Shown: positions 15,201-24,656, counted from the first letter of the stretch. The stretch is 64,000 bases of DNA from Candidatus Saccharicenans sp. (GCA_030017715.1 JASEIU010000007.1:1-64000), one strand, 5' to 3'. Notes: a model not told the origin generated them from the sequence alone. Made by a program: numbers and translations.

Positions 15201-17706
15201 ATTTACTTTTGAGTTTCCACTGCCGCTGGGGCTTCACGCCCGCCCCGCCGGCTTCATCCAGGAGAAGTGCCAGTGCTTTCCAGGAGAGATAGTCTGGGAA
15301 AACCTGCGAACCGGGAAAAGGGCTGACGGTCGAAGCGCCATTTCGTTGCTGACCACCGATACTCGCCAGGGAGACCCCTGCCGGGTGATGGTGGGGGGCC
15401 AGGGCGAGGAAGAATTTGCCGCCGGCCTTCGGGTCTTTCTGCTCCAGGAGCTTCCGGTTAAGGAAGAGAAAGCCTTGAGCCCGGGGCCAGAGGGAGAAGC
15501 CATGATCCCGGAGATTTTAGGGACTCAAAAGGAGGTCTTTTTCTGCGGACATTCAGCTTCTCCGGGCATTGTCCGGGGGAGGGCGGTTCGGGCAGGCAGA
15601 AAACCAACTCCGGGAGAGCTGGTTCCGGCTGCCGACTGGAAGGCCCGGGACCCGAAAAGAGAAATCTTGGAGTTCGAGAAAGCTCTGGAAGAACTTAAGA
15701 CAGAAATTAAAAGCGAGCTGGAAGCGAAAGAGGGGACGGAGAAAAACATCCTTAAAGCCCACCTTTCGCTCTCGGCTGATCCGGCTCTCATCAAACGGGT
15801 CGAAGAGCTGATCAAAAAAGACGAGCTTACAGCGCCGGCCGCTCTGGCTCGGGCGGTGGAGGAGTTCAGCCGGCAGCTTCTTCAAACTAAAACCCAGATC
15901 ATAAGAGAACGAGTGGCTGACCTGAATGATGTTGCCCTGAGGTTGCTGGAAAAAATGGGTCTGAAGGTTGGGCGCGGGAAAGAGACTGAACTGGCGGAGC
16001 CATTTATCCTGGTAGCTGAAGATCTGCTGCCTTCTGAATTTCTCGGTTATCGGCCAGGTCAGATTCTGGGACTCGTTCTGGAAAAGGCCGGGCAAACCTC
16101 GCACACCCTGATTATGGCCCGGGGCCGGGGAATTCCGGCCGTTACCGGGGTGGCCGAGGCTGCACGCCTCATAGGAAGGGGAGAAGAGGTGATAGTCGAC
16201 GGTAACCGCGGGGTGGTGGTGGTCGCCCCGGGCGAAGAAACCGTAAAATATTACCAAAGGGAAACTGAAGCCGAGAGGTCGCTCCGGCAGGTTCGCCGGG
16301 AAAAAGCTTCTCTGCCTGGCCTGACCGCCGATGGCCGGAAGATTGAAATTGCGGCCAACATCGGGCACCCGGAGGAGCTGAAAAAAGCCCGGGATGACGG
16401 AGCGGAAGGCGTGGGAATATTCAGGACAGAGCTTCTTCTTTACGGAAAAACCACGCTTCCAGAGGAGGAGCAGTTTCTCCTTTACCGCAGAGTGGCCGAA
16501 GAGGCTGAGGGAAGGCCGGTCATCATCCGAACTTTTGACATCGGCGGCGACAAGCCGATTTCTTCGGTGAAACTGCCGGAAGAACCAAACCCTTTTCTCG
16601 GTTATCGCGGGATAAGAATATATAAAGAATATTATGAACTCTTCAGAAGCCAGGTCAGGGCTGTTCTGCGGGCCGCGGCCTTCGGAAATCTCCGGCTGAT
16701 GTTTCCGATGGTTGCCCTGCTGGAAGAGGTCGTCTGGCTTAAGGAACAAGTGAAAAAATTCGCTGCCGAGCTCGAAAGGGAAGGGCGGCCCTTCAACCAG
16801 AGTGTTGAAATCGGCATTATGCTGGAAATACCTTCGGTGGCTCTTCTGGCTGATAAATTTGCGGCCGAGGTTGATTTCTTCAGCGTCGGCTCGAACGACC
16901 TGGTGCAGTACTTTTTCGCCGCCGACCGCGGCAATCCCCGGGTTAAATACTTTAACCAGCCGCTCAATCCGGCATTTCTCCGGCTGCTGAAGCTAGCCAT
17001 TGTTAACGCCCATGCTCACGGCCGATGGGTCGGTCTATGCGGCGAACTGGCCGGGGATTCACGCCTGACACCGATTTTTGTCGGTCTTGGTTTTGATGAG
17101 CTGAGCATGAGTTCGGCTTTCATTCCCGAGGTAAAATCGGTTTTGAACCGGTTGAAACAGACAGATTGTCAGAGGCTGGTGGAAATGGCGATGGAATCAG
17201 CCACGGCTGAGGAGAACGAAAAGCTTCTGGAGGATTTTTATCGGGAACAATTTCTGCCGGAACTAATCGAGCCGGTGCTGGTCGACCTGGAAGCTGATTG
17301 CCGGTCAAAGGTTGAAGTCATCCAGAGGCTGGCCATAGTTTTTGAACAGTCCGGACGTGTCGGAAACCGGGCGGTTTTTGAGCAGGCTCTCTGGAAGCGG
17401 GAGAGGGATATAGCCACGGAGATAGGGTTCGGACTGGCCATACCGCACTGTCAATCAGCGACAGTCAGGACTCCGAGCATCGGAGTTATGAAGCTCAGAC
17501 AGCCCATCGACTGGCACTCTAAGGAAGAACAGCCAGTGGACCTTATAATCTGTCTGGCGATTCCGACGGGCGATAAAGTGCGTCCGAAGCTCCAGCTGCT
17601 GCCGAAACTTTCTCGGAAACTTATCCATGATGAATTCCGCGAGGCGCTGCGGCAGGCAAAAACCGCGGACGAAGTGGTGGCCCTGATTAAAACCGCCACC
17701 GGTTAA
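15190..17706 (+). CDS. PTS multiphosphoryl transfer protein, HPr-EI-EIIA fusion
   Basis: An 838-aa cytoplasmic fusion carrying the general PTS chain and the sugar-specific EIIA. HPr occupies residues about 1-90 with His16 in LGLHARPAGF. Enzyme I spans about 115-690, with phospho-His305 in GQTSHTLIMARGRGIPAVTG and the PEP-binding barrel (GIFRTELLLYG, IRTFDIGGDKP, VGLCGELAGD). Fructose-type EIIA is C-terminal at about 695-838 with the active His in GLAIPHCQS. The order HPr-EI-EIIA matches E. coli FryA rather than FruB. The start is TTG 15190, overlapping the EIIB stop. One protein thus feeds EIIB and EIIC, and no separate ptsH/ptsI is needed. All visible active residues are present. Confidence 0.92.
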   Translation: MAVEFTFEFPLPLGLHARPAGFIQEKCQCFPGEIVWENLRTGKRADGRSAISLLTTDTRQGDPCRVMVGGQGEEEFAAGLRVFLLQELPVKEEKALSPGPEGEAMIPEILGTQKEVFFCGHSASPGIVRGRAVRAGRKPTPGELVPAADWKARDPKREILEFEKALEELKTEIKSELEAKEGTEKNILKAHLSLSADPALIKRVEELIKKDELTAPAALARAVEEFSRQLLQTKTQIIRERVADLNDVALRLLEKMGLKVGRGKETELAEPFILVAEDLLPSEFLGYRPGQILGLVLEKAGQTSHTLIMARGRGIPAVTGVAEAARLIGRGEEVIVDGNRGVVVVAPGEETVKYYQRETEAERSLRQVRREKASLPGLTADGRKIEIAANIGHPEELKKARDDGAEGVGIFRTELLLYGKTTLPEEEQFLLYRRVAEEAEGRPVIIRTFDIGGDKPISSVKLPEEPNPFLGYRGIRIYKEYYELFRSQVRAVLRAAAFGNLRLMFPMVALLEEVVWLKEQVKKFAAELEREGRPFNQSVEIGIMLEIPSVALLADKFAAEVDFFSVGSNDLVQYFFAADRGNPRVKYFNQPLNPAFLRLLKLAIVNAHAHGRWVGLCGELAGDSRLTPIFVGLGFDELSMSSAFIPEVKSVLNRLKQTDCQRLVEMAMESATAEENEKLLEDFYREQFLPELIEPVLVDLEADCRSKVEVIQRLAIVFEQSGRVGNRAVFEQALWKRERDIATEIGFGLAIPHCQSATVRTPSIGVMKLRQPIDWHSKEEQPVDLIICLAIPTGDKVRPKLQLLPKLSRKLIHDEFREALRQAKTADEVVALIKTATG

Positions 17707-17735
17707 AATAGAGATTAAAGCGCCGGATGGCTTAC

Positions 17736-19892
17736 TTATTTTGCTAATTTTTTCTCCGGTGATTCAGAAAGGCGTTTGTACTCGAAGACACCACCGGGCT
17801 GAGAAGCTTCCAGACCGATTACTTCACCTTTCTGGTCGACGATGAATTTTATTCTGACGACTGAAATCTGTTTCAGGGTGAACTCGTCTCCCGGCACCGG
17901 GACGAGTTCATAGACCGGCTGTCCGGGCACGGTCATTGTCAGGACTTCGCCTTTAAGGTCCACAGAAATGACCTGTTCCATCAGACTGTATTTTCCGGTG
18001 AATTTTTTGAGAAAGGCCGGGTCGTAAAATTTCTCATCTGGCTTTTTTCTGAAAACAATCGGGTCAGCTGTAGGTTCAAAAGTTCCAGCCACCGCAGCCA
18101 CCAGACCGTTGACATCTGTTTCGAAAGTAAGCTTCATGTTTTCAAAGGTCGGGTCGTCGCCACGCAGACCGTTAAAGGTTTCAAAGTGCCAGTGTTCGAG
18201 CGGCGTGGATATGCCGTTATAGATGAATGAAAGTTTTTTATCTCTAAGGACAACTTTAAGTTCTCCGTATCCCGGATGGAAATAGGTGCCGGCATATTCT
18301 TCAACGGCCTGGGCCGGCCTGGTGCCCTTGATTCTTCTGGTCTGGGCTTTTTGCTCGGCTTGGGCGGCCACTTCTTCGCCCTTAGCCTGGTTGCGGACAG
18401 CTTCACCGATCCAGTCGACCGGCTCCAGCCCGAGTAGTTTATCTGTCAGAGTCCGAACCAGGAGCTCGGGCAACCCGGTAGCGTTTCTATTGGTCAGAAC
18501 CACAAAGCCGAACCCTTCCCGCGGCAGCATGCTGACCAGGGCTGAAAAGCCGTCGATGTTTCCGCCGTGGTGAATTCTCTGGTGCCCGCGGTAGTGGTCT
18601 ATGAACCAGCCGAGGGCATAACTGGAAGTGCTCAGGTGAATGGTGGTTGGAGTCTGGGCTATCGGCGTGTAGGGGAGGTGAAGGTCTTCCATGGTTGCCC
18701 GGTTGAGAAGCTGGGCCTCGCCGAATTTTCCGTCATTCAGATGGACCATAACCCAGTTGCTCATCTCCCGAACGCTGGAGTTGATCGAACCGGCCGGCCC
18801 CATGTTGGTTATGATGCGAAATGGTATCTTTTCTATTTTCTTATTGCGATAAGCATATGGCTGAGCAAAGTCCTGATCTTTCTGAGAATCCAGCACCGAG
18901 AAGTTTGACCTTATCATCTGCAGCGGGTCGAACACCAGCTGTTTTATTGCCTGTTCCCAGGTTTTTCCGGTCAGGACTTCCAGAAGGTAACCGGCGGTTA
19001 AATACATCAGGTTGTTGTACTGGAATTTTTCCCGCAGGTCGGCCGTGAATTGAAGATGGGCCAGGCGCCGGACAATCTCCTCCCGGCTGATATCGTAATT
19101 GTTATACCAGACGAGGTCGTGGCGGGGAAGGCCCGAGCGATGGGTGACCAGATCCCGCGGAGTTATTCTCTCAGTGATGAGCGGGTCTGATAACTTGAAC
19201 CAGGGGATATAGGTCCGTACCGGCCTGTCCCAGCTCATCTTTCCTTCATCCATCAGTCGGGCCAGGGCAAAGGTGGTGAAGGCTTTGCTGGCCGAACCGA
19301 TGGCTAAGAGCGTATCCGGGGTCATCGGCAGCTTGTTCTCCAGGTCGCGTAAGCCGTAGCCTTTGATCAGGATGATTTCCTTATCCTTGATCACCGCCAG
19401 AGCCAGTCCCGGAACCTTTAACTCCGTCAGAGCCTTATTGATGACCTCATCTATTCCTTCCAGGGCCTTACGGGCTCTGGCCACCGGGTTTTCTCCCTTG
19501 TTAAGATTGAAAGGAAAAGACTGTCCTGACTGGTTGAAGTTTCCGGCCATCTTCTGTCCGCCTTCTTCCAGCCTGCCCTTAAAAATCGGATTCCCGGGCA
19601 CTCCGGAAATGGCGAAGCTGATTTCATTACCTTCTATTTTAATGTTCTCAAGCGGCAGATCTTTAGCTTTCTGCACCGGAATGGAGATTACCCCCTCCAG
19701 CTTTTTTTCTGCTGACAACCTGAAATCCACCTGGATTTCGAGCTTCATTCCCGGAAGCTCTATTGCCCCTTCCCAGTGGCCGGAGATTTTCTGTCCGGGG
19801 TCTTCCTGCTGGCCGGGAAGGGCGGAAGCCTGGCTGACGGCCAGAAAAGCCAGGGTAATAACGGTTATAATAGCCAGGGTTTTTCTTTTCAT
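17736..19892 (-). CDS. Exported serine beta-lactamase-fold hydrolase with DUF3471-like tail
   Basis: A 718-aa exported enzyme. The signal peptide is TLAIITVITLAFLAVSQASA. Residues about 35-135 form a small beta domain found before such hydrolases. Residues about 145-500 form the class C/DD-peptidase-like domain, with Ser200 and Lys203 in AIGSASKAF (SxxK), Tyr293 and Asn295 in QYNNLMY (YxN) and HHGGNIDGF (HxG). Residues about 535-715 are lipocalin-like beta segments as in DUF3471. It could act as a D-aminopeptidase, esterase or peptidoglycan hydrolase; nothing fixes the substrate. It converges on the PTS fusion gene with a 29-bp gap. All catalytic motifs are intact. Confidence 0.85.
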   Translation of the reverse strand: MKRKTLAIITVITLAFLAVSQASALPGQQEDPGQKISGHWEGAIELPGMKLEIQVDFRLSAEKKLEGVISIPVQKAKDLPLENIKIEGNEISFAISGVPGNPIFKGRLEEGGQKMAGNFNQSGQSFPFNLNKGENPVARARKALEGIDEVINKALTELKVPGLALAVIKDKEIILIKGYGLRDLENKLPMTPDTLLAIGSASKAFTTFALARLMDEGKMSWDRPVRTYIPWFKLSDPLITERITPRDLVTHRSGLPRHDLVWYNNYDISREEIVRRLAHLQFTADLREKFQYNNLMYLTAGYLLEVLTGKTWEQAIKQLVFDPLQMIRSNFSVLDSQKDQDFAQPYAYRNKKIEKIPFRIITNMGPAGSINSSVREMSNWVMVHLNDGKFGEAQLLNRATMEDLHLPYTPIAQTPTTIHLSTSSYALGWFIDHYRGHQRIHHGGNIDGFSALVSMLPREGFGFVVLTNRNATGLPELLVRTLTDKLLGLEPVDWIGEAVRNQAKGEEVAAQAEQKAQTRRIKGTRPAQAVEEYAGTYFHPGYGELKVVLRDKKLSFIYNGISTPLEHWHFETFNGLRGDDPTFENMKLTFETDVNGLVAAVAGTFEPTADPIVFRKKPDEKFYDPAFLKKFTGKYSLMEQVISVDLKGEVLTMTVPGQPVYELVPVPGDEFTLKQISVVRIKFIVDQKGEVIGLEASQPGGVFEYKRLSESPEKKLAK

Positions 19893-20231
19893 TTCTTCCT
19901 CCTGAGTTTTTAACCTTTTGTCATAGGATATGAAACTTGCCTTATTTAATCAATTCAATTCAGATCCTTTTCCGCGGCCCCGTCTCCGGCTATTTATTTC
20001 CACTGGTCGAGTGGTCGAGGCCGGCTCCTGAAGACGGGAGGGGGCTTAGTTGTTTTCGGTTTCATCAATAAGATACGAGGAAGAGCTAAAAAAGGTTTTG
20101 GAAGTCAGACCGCCAGCAATTCTACCGGAATAAATATTTTCAGCCCGGGGGAACTATTCCGGCCCCAATTTCGTCTTTTTAAGTGTAAAAACCATCTTGT
20201 TTTGTGATAATTAAAGCCGTCAGGAGGCAAA
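19893..20231. other. Divergent intergenic region
   Basis: These 339 bp separate the minus-strand hydrolase from the plus-strand DUF4097 gene and must hold both promoters. A GATAAT at about 20209-20214 before the plus-strand gene is a possible -10 box, but no convincing -35 accompanies it. No gene was seen. Confidence 0.35.
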
Positions 20232-21083
20232 ATGATCAGCAAAAAATTGTCAGAAGTTATAGGAAGCGGTCGTGTCCTCGGCCTGGCCATGATGTTATTG
20301 TTGGCCTTTGTCTTCAGCGCCGGTTGCCAGGATTTTATAGAGGCCACCTATAAATATGAGGAACCGTTCAGCCAGACCATTGCTCTTAAAGAACCGGGCT
20401 CTTTCTCCCTGTCCAACATAAACGGCTCGGTCACCGTAACCAGCTCGCCGGATTTGAACGTAGTTATCAAGGCCACCAAATATGCCCGCTGGAAGAAGGA
20501 AGACCTGGCGAAAATCAGGATTGAGGTCGTCAGCGGCGAGCGGTCGGTGGTGGTGGAGACCATCCATGAGAAGCGCAACCTCCAGGTTAAGGTCGATTAT
20601 GAAGTAACCGTTCCCGAAAATATGGCCCTGGAGATGGTGAAAACGGTAAACGGCCGGGTCAGCCTGAACGGGAAATTCGAACGGGCCCAGCTTCAGACCA
20701 CCAACGGCAGCATCTCCGCCAGGGGAGATATTGGCTGGTTGGAAGCTGTGACCACCAACGGCAGCCTGGACCTCGGCCAGGTAAAGGGCAGAGCCAGTCT
20801 GAAGACCACCAACGGCAGCATCAAGCTGGAACTGAATGAAGTTACCGGCGACCTGGAAGCCCGAACCACCAACGGCAGCATCACCGTCAGACTCAAGAAT
20901 CAGCCTGACGGTTATTTCAGTGCCCGGGTGACCAACGGCAGCATCAAAGTGGACTATCCGATTACGGTCGAGGGGCAGATCAGCCGGAGAAGGGTTGAGG
21001 GAAGAATGGGCAGCGGCCAGGGGCCAAGGATTGAACTTCGTACCACCAACGGATCAATCAGCCTGCTCAAGTTTCCGGAATGA
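20232..21083 (+). CDS. DUF4097-type beta-repeat lipoprotein
   Basis: A 283-aa probable lipoprotein with signal peptide and lipobox (MLLLAFVFSAGCQDF, Cys near residue 34). The mature part is a right-handed beta-repeat domain of the DUF4097/GAF-like adhesin type. A unit ending in TTNGSI or TTNGSL recurs about every 18-30 residues from residue 155 onward (TTNGSISARG, TTNGSLDLG, TTNGSIKLEL, TTNGSITVRL, VTNGSIKV, TTNGSISLL). The repeats are also nearly identical at DNA level. Such proteins are cell-envelope components of unknown role, sometimes beside stress regulators. A strong ribosome site (AGGAGGC) precedes ATG 20232. The neighbour SYLF gene is convergent. Confidence 0.82.
   Translation: MISKKLSEVIGSGRVLGLAMMLLLAFVFSAGCQDFIEATYKYEEPFSQTIALKEPGSFSLSNINGSVTVTSSPDLNVVIKATKYARWKKEDLAKIRIEVVSGERSVVVETIHEKRNLQVKVDYEVTVPENMALEMVKTVNGRVSLNGKFERAQLQTTNGSISARGDIGWLEAVTTNGSLDLGQVKGRASLKTTNGSIKLELNEVTGDLEARTTNGSITVRLKNQPDGYFSARVTNGSIKVDYPITVEGQISRRRVEGRMGSGQGPRIELRTTNGSISLLKFPE
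20697..21059 (+). repeat. Six dispersed 18-bp coding repeats (TTNGSI)
   Basis: ACCACCAACGGCAGCATC, or a close variant, occurs at 20697, 20751, 20805, 20865, 20928 and 21042. Spacing is a multiple of three, matching beta-helix coils of the DUF4097 protein. The high DNA identity suggests recent duplication or gene conversion between coils. Confidence 0.7.
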
Positions 21084-21266
21084 AGATTTGAGTATCTGGC
21101 TCAGGAAGGAATGACTCCGGAAAGACCCTTAACTTCCCGAGGTCTTCGTTTGACCGGCTCTCTCTTGACTGCAGTCGGGAATTAAGGATTCAGGGTGTTA
21201 ATTATTCCGGTGGCCGCTTTTGTATGAAATCCCGGCTACCAGTTTTTTTTGTCACCCGCTCTGAAT

Positions 21267-22004
21267 TCATCTCTTGAGCTTTCCGGACAGTTCTTCAATC
21301 GTTTGATGCAGCCGGATGACTATGACCGGAGTTTTGAGGTTTTCATAAAGAATTTTTGAGGGCTCTAAACCCGAGCCGTAGAAAGCGTTGTTGGCTTCCT
21401 TGTTCACCCTCAGCGTCCCGCCCTTGAGGGAAATTCCGGCAAACAACCCTTTGCTCTTGGAGTAAGAATAGATCTCGGCTTCCATTTCCAGGTCGGTGCT
21501 GGCTTCGGCGCTCCGGCCGACCGGACCGGCAGCGACACTCATGTCGGCGCCGAGGGTTATCTTACTGGAGGCTATATTTTCCACACCCTGTCTATTCTTA
21601 AATACCAGCACCAGGTCGGCTTTCTGGATTCCAATCTGCCAGCCGAAACTTCCGCCGATCAAGTCAATGAACAGCGGGTTGCTCCACTGACCGTCCTTCC
21701 TTCTGACCATGACTATTCCCCGGCCATACTGCCCGCCCAGACCCCAGGCTGCCTTGACCACGCCCGGAAAGATGGCCAGGCCTTCAGCCTTTTCCAGCAG
21801 TCTGACCGGGAGGCCTTCCTCTTTAAGACTGGCCAGCTCCTTGATAACTTCAATCGCCCGGGCCACTCTTTCTTCCCCGGGTCCGGGAGTGGCTTTCTGC
21901 TGGCCGGAGATTTCCGGCCTTCCCGGGCTGAGGAGAAAGCAAAAAACCAGGCCGGCCGACAGGAATATCTTTTTCCAATCTTTCTTGATAAATCGGCTCT
22001 CCAT
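21267..22004 (-). CDS. SYLF/Ysc84-domain lipid-binding protein
   Basis: A 245-aa exported protein. A signal peptide (IFLSAGLVFCFLLSPGRP) is followed by a SYLF domain at about 45-245: LLEKAEGLAIFPGVVKAAWG, GLGGQYGRGIVMVRRKDGQW, PLFIDLIGGSFGWQIGIQ, DLVLVFKNRQGVENI and KITLGADMSVAAGPVGR, the core motifs of the family. Eukaryotic SYLF proteins bind phosphoinositides; bacterial ones are periplasmic or secreted with an unclear, possibly lipid-related role. It diverges from the AEC transporter gene with about 180 bp between starts and converges on the DUF4097 gene. Length is normal for a single-domain bacterial member. Confidence 0.87.
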   Translation of the reverse strand: MESRFIKKDWKKIFLSAGLVFCFLLSPGRPEISGQQKATPGPGEERVARAIEVIKELASLKEEGLPVRLLEKAEGLAIFPGVVKAAWGLGGQYGRGIVMVRRKDGQWSNPLFIDLIGGSFGWQIGIQKADLVLVFKNRQGVENIASSKITLGADMSVAAGPVGRSAEASTDLEMEAEIYSYSKSKGLFAGISLKGGTLRVNKEANNAFYGSGLEPSKILYENLKTPVIVIRLHQTIEELSGKLKR

Positions 22005-22183
22005 TTTTGACCTTCCTGATAAAGTTTCTTATTTTGATTTTATTACCTTTTTACCCGGCGAGCAACCCGAACTCTGCCGGACAGAAGACCTGTTCGGTGG
22101 CCGCCGGCCCGGCAACGGCAGTTGCCAGAAATTCCCTTATCGGGTAGTCTATAAATCAGAGAATAGAGCCGGGAGCTTGTCTC

Positions 22184-23119
22184 GTGAGTATCTTTGCCAG
22201 GGCCTTTGAGGTGGTGGCTGCCCAGCTGGGGATAGCAGTGGTCGGCTTTCTGGTGTTTCGCAGCCGGATTCAGGATAAAGAAAGCATCCTGAAATTCCTG
22301 TCGACCCTGGGCATTGATTTAGCCCTGCCTTTTTTTATTTTCACCGCCATCATCAATAACTTTGACCCCGTCCGCTACAGTCGCTGGTATATTTACCCGC
22401 TCTGGTGGCTGGGCCTGACGGGTGCGCTCCTCCTGCTGTCTCTTCTCGTTACTCTGGTCTCGAGGAGCAACCGGGAATTTTTCCTGTCGTTATTCTTCCA
22501 GAACGGAATCTTTTTTCCGCTGGCTCTGATGACCGGTCTTTATGGCGGCGATTCGGCCGAAGTGGCTATGCTCTTTATTTTCATGATGTTCTATCCCAGC
22601 TTCTTCTTCCTGGCCATTCCGGCCATCCTGGGCCTGAAACAGCAAAAAACCAGGTGGCACCGGCTTCTGTCTCCGGTCTTTCTGGCCACGGTTCTGGCCA
22701 TTCTGTTCAAGCTGTCAGGTCTGGATGTCTATCTTCCGGGTTTTCTCAGGAGCACCTTTTCGGCCGTGGGTTCGATTTCCACCCCGGTCATTTTCCTGAT
22801 CCTGGGCGGCAATATCTACCTGGACCTGGTTGGCTCCAGGAAATTTTCCCCGGGAAAGGTACTGTGGTTTGTTCTGGTCAAAAATTTCGTTTTTCCGGCA
22901 GTGGGCTTATTGGCCATAAAATTATTCAACTTTCCCCAGCCGTTATCGCTCATTCTGCTTTTGCAGCTGGCGGTGCCGCCGCTGACGATTGTTCCGGTGC
23001 TGGTGGGGCGGGCCGGAGGGAATCGGGCCTTTGTCAACCAGTTGTTTGTGGCCAGCGCCGCGGTGTCCATAGTCAGTCTGCCTCTTTTTCTTTATCTGTA
23101 CCAGAAGTTCTGTTCTTAA
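22184..23119 (+). CDS. AEC-family (auxin efflux carrier-like) transporter
   Basis: A 311-aa inner-membrane protein with about ten hydrophobic helices in the two five-helix repeats of the AEC/BART fold. Visible pieces include GIDLALPFFIFTAIINNF, ALMTGLYGGDSAEVAMLFIF, STPVIFLILGGNIYLDL and a last helix QLFVASAAVSIVSLPLFLYL. Bacterial members export or import organic acids such as malate or malonate, and the substrate here is unknown. The start is GTG 22184 after a modest purine-rich site (GGGAGC); no ATG fits the first helix. The aldo/keto reductase gene follows after 113 bp on the same strand. Confidence 0.8.
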   Translation: MSIFARAFEVVAAQLGIAVVGFLVFRSRIQDKESILKFLSTLGIDLALPFFIFTAIINNFDPVRYSRWYIYPLWWLGLTGALLLLSLLVTLVSRSNREFFLSLFFQNGIFFPLALMTGLYGGDSAEVAMLFIFMMFYPSFFFLAIPAILGLKQQKTRWHRLLSPVFLATVLAILFKLSGLDVYLPGFLRSTFSAVGSISTPVIFLILGGNIYLDLVGSRKFSPGKVLWFVLVKNFVFPAVGLLAIKLFNFPQPLSLILLLQLAVPPLTIVPVLVGRAGGNRAFVNQLFVASAAVSIVSLPLFLYLYQKFCS

Positions 23120-23232
23120 TCGGTTGGCGGAGGAATAAAGAAAATAGCAGCGGGGGCCGGAGTCGATTTTTCTTGACCGGGAGCCGGTTAAAAGGTAAAT
23201 ATGTAGACGGCAATTCGGTTACAGGAGGGTTA

Positions 23233-24459
23233 ATGAACGACAGAAAAACTCTGAATAGAAGAAAATTCCTGGGAGCCACAGCCGGAACAGTAGCCGGCGT
23301 CTTAGCCCTGGGCGGCTCTTCGGTCTCGCGGGCAATTTCAGACCGGCGGGAAAAACCGGGTTCTCTTATAACCAGGGTTCTGGGTCGAACCGGCTACCGG
23401 ATTCCCGTCGTGTCCATGGGGGTTATGAACGCCGACAACCCTGAACTCGTCCGCCGGGCCTATGAAGCCGGCCTCAGGCATTTCGACACGGCCAATGTCT
23501 ACCAGCGAGGGCGGAACGAAGAGATGGTCGGACGGGTGCTGGTGGAAGAGCTCAAAGTCAGAGACCGGGTGGTAATTGCCACCAAGATCCTGCTCCGGCC
23601 TCAACAGCGAGGCCTGTCAGCGGCCGAAATGAAGGGGGCCCACCGCAGCCTGATGGAGGAAAGTCTGCGTCGTTTGCGGACCGATTATGTGGATATTCTT
23701 TATTCGCACGATGTCTCCGACCCCGAGTGGGTGAAAAACCCGGCTTTGATCGAGTCGCTGCTGGAACTTAAAGAGCAAAAGAAAACCCGGTTCATAGGTT
23801 TCAGTACCCATCAAAATATGGACGCGGTCATCAGGGCGGCCATGGAAGCTAAGGTCTATGATGTCATTCTGACCACGCTGAATTATTCGCTCTACGATTA
23901 TGCTGACTATCTGGAAACTCTCAAGCAGGCTGCGGTCCAGGGGATCGGCCTGGTGGCTATGAAGACCCAGTGTCAGCAGGCCTGGTACCGGGAATCGATT
24001 CCGGCGGAAATGAGGCGTTTTTATGAAGGGCCCATCATTCACAGCGCTCTCCTGAAATGGGCTGTTCGTCATGATTTCATAGCCACCGCGGTTCCGGGAT
24101 TTACCACTTTTGAACAGCTCAATACTGACCTGCCGGTGGCCGGCGATCTGGAATATACCGAGGAGGAAAAAAAGTTCCTTGAGGACCGTCAGGTTAAGCT
24201 CCAGATGGCGGCTGTCTGCCGGGCCTGCGGCCAGTGTCAGCCGACCTGTCCAAAGGGTGTGGATATTCCAGTTGTGCTGAGAGCCCATATGTATGCTGCC
24301 AGCTACGGCAATTTCTATCAGGCCAGGGATACTCTGGACGGCCTGGAGCCTGAAAAATCCGTAAAAATCTGCGTCGGTTGCAGCGAGTGTCAGGCCAGAT
24401 GTGTGCGGGGAGTAAACATTGCCCGCCGGCTGGATGAATTAAGAACCCTGCTGGCCTGA
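23233..24459 (+). CDS. Tat-exported aldo/keto reductase with C-terminal 4Fe-4S motifs
   Basis: A 408-aa protein. A frame extends further upstream, but AGGAGGG lies 5-8 nt before ATG 23233, which opens directly into a twin-arginine leader (NRRKFLGATAGTVAGVLALG). The AKR barrel covers about 45-320: VLGRTGYRIPVVSMGVMN, HFDTANVYQRGRNEEMVG (catalytic Asp and Tyr), IATKILLRP (Lys) and ILYSHDVSD (His). Two ferredoxin-like Cys clusters follow, CRACGQCQPTCPKGV and CVGCSECQARC. Members of this family are common in anaerobes, and the redox partner is unknown. Periplasmic placement with Fe-S clusters explains Tat use. It may reduce sugars or other carbonyls (inference). Confidence 0.87.
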   Translation: MNDRKTLNRRKFLGATAGTVAGVLALGGSSVSRAISDRREKPGSLITRVLGRTGYRIPVVSMGVMNADNPELVRRAYEAGLRHFDTANVYQRGRNEEMVGRVLVEELKVRDRVVIATKILLRPQQRGLSAAEMKGAHRSLMEESLRRLRTDYVDILYSHDVSDPEWVKNPALIESLLELKEQKKTRFIGFSTHQNMDAVIRAAMEAKVYDVILTTLNYSLYDYADYLETLKQAAVQGIGLVAMKTQCQQAWYRESIPAEMRRFYEGPIIHSALLKWAVRHDFIATAVPGFTTFEQLNTDLPVAGDLEYTEEEKKFLEDRQVKLQMAAVCRACGQCQPTCPKGVDIPVVLRAHMYAASYGNFYQARDTLDGLEPEKSVKICVGCSECQARCVRGVNIARRLDELRTLLA

Positions 24460-24656
24460 GCCGGGCTGAAAATTTGCCGGCGCCGGTCGGAGGGACAAGC
24501 CCGAATTTGGTCAACCTGGAGGCGGGCCAGCTGATTCAGGTTAATTCAGCGTTGGAATCAAATTTTTTGGGGGTCGAGCGACTTAAGATTTGAAACGGGC
24601 TGAGGCGTGGCCTCATAAAAGGAAAAAGAGAGCCCGGGACTTAAAAAAGGAGTGCC

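Noticed and set aside
15553..16749. Minus-strand frame of about 398 codons
   Set aside because: It lies wholly inside the HPr-EI-EIIA gene and has no recognisable features; a GC-bias shadow.
22405..23232. Long N-terminal extension of the aldo/keto reductase
   Set aside because: The upstream frame overlaps the AEC transporter out of phase and has no protein character; the ribosome site and Tat leader fix the start at 23233.
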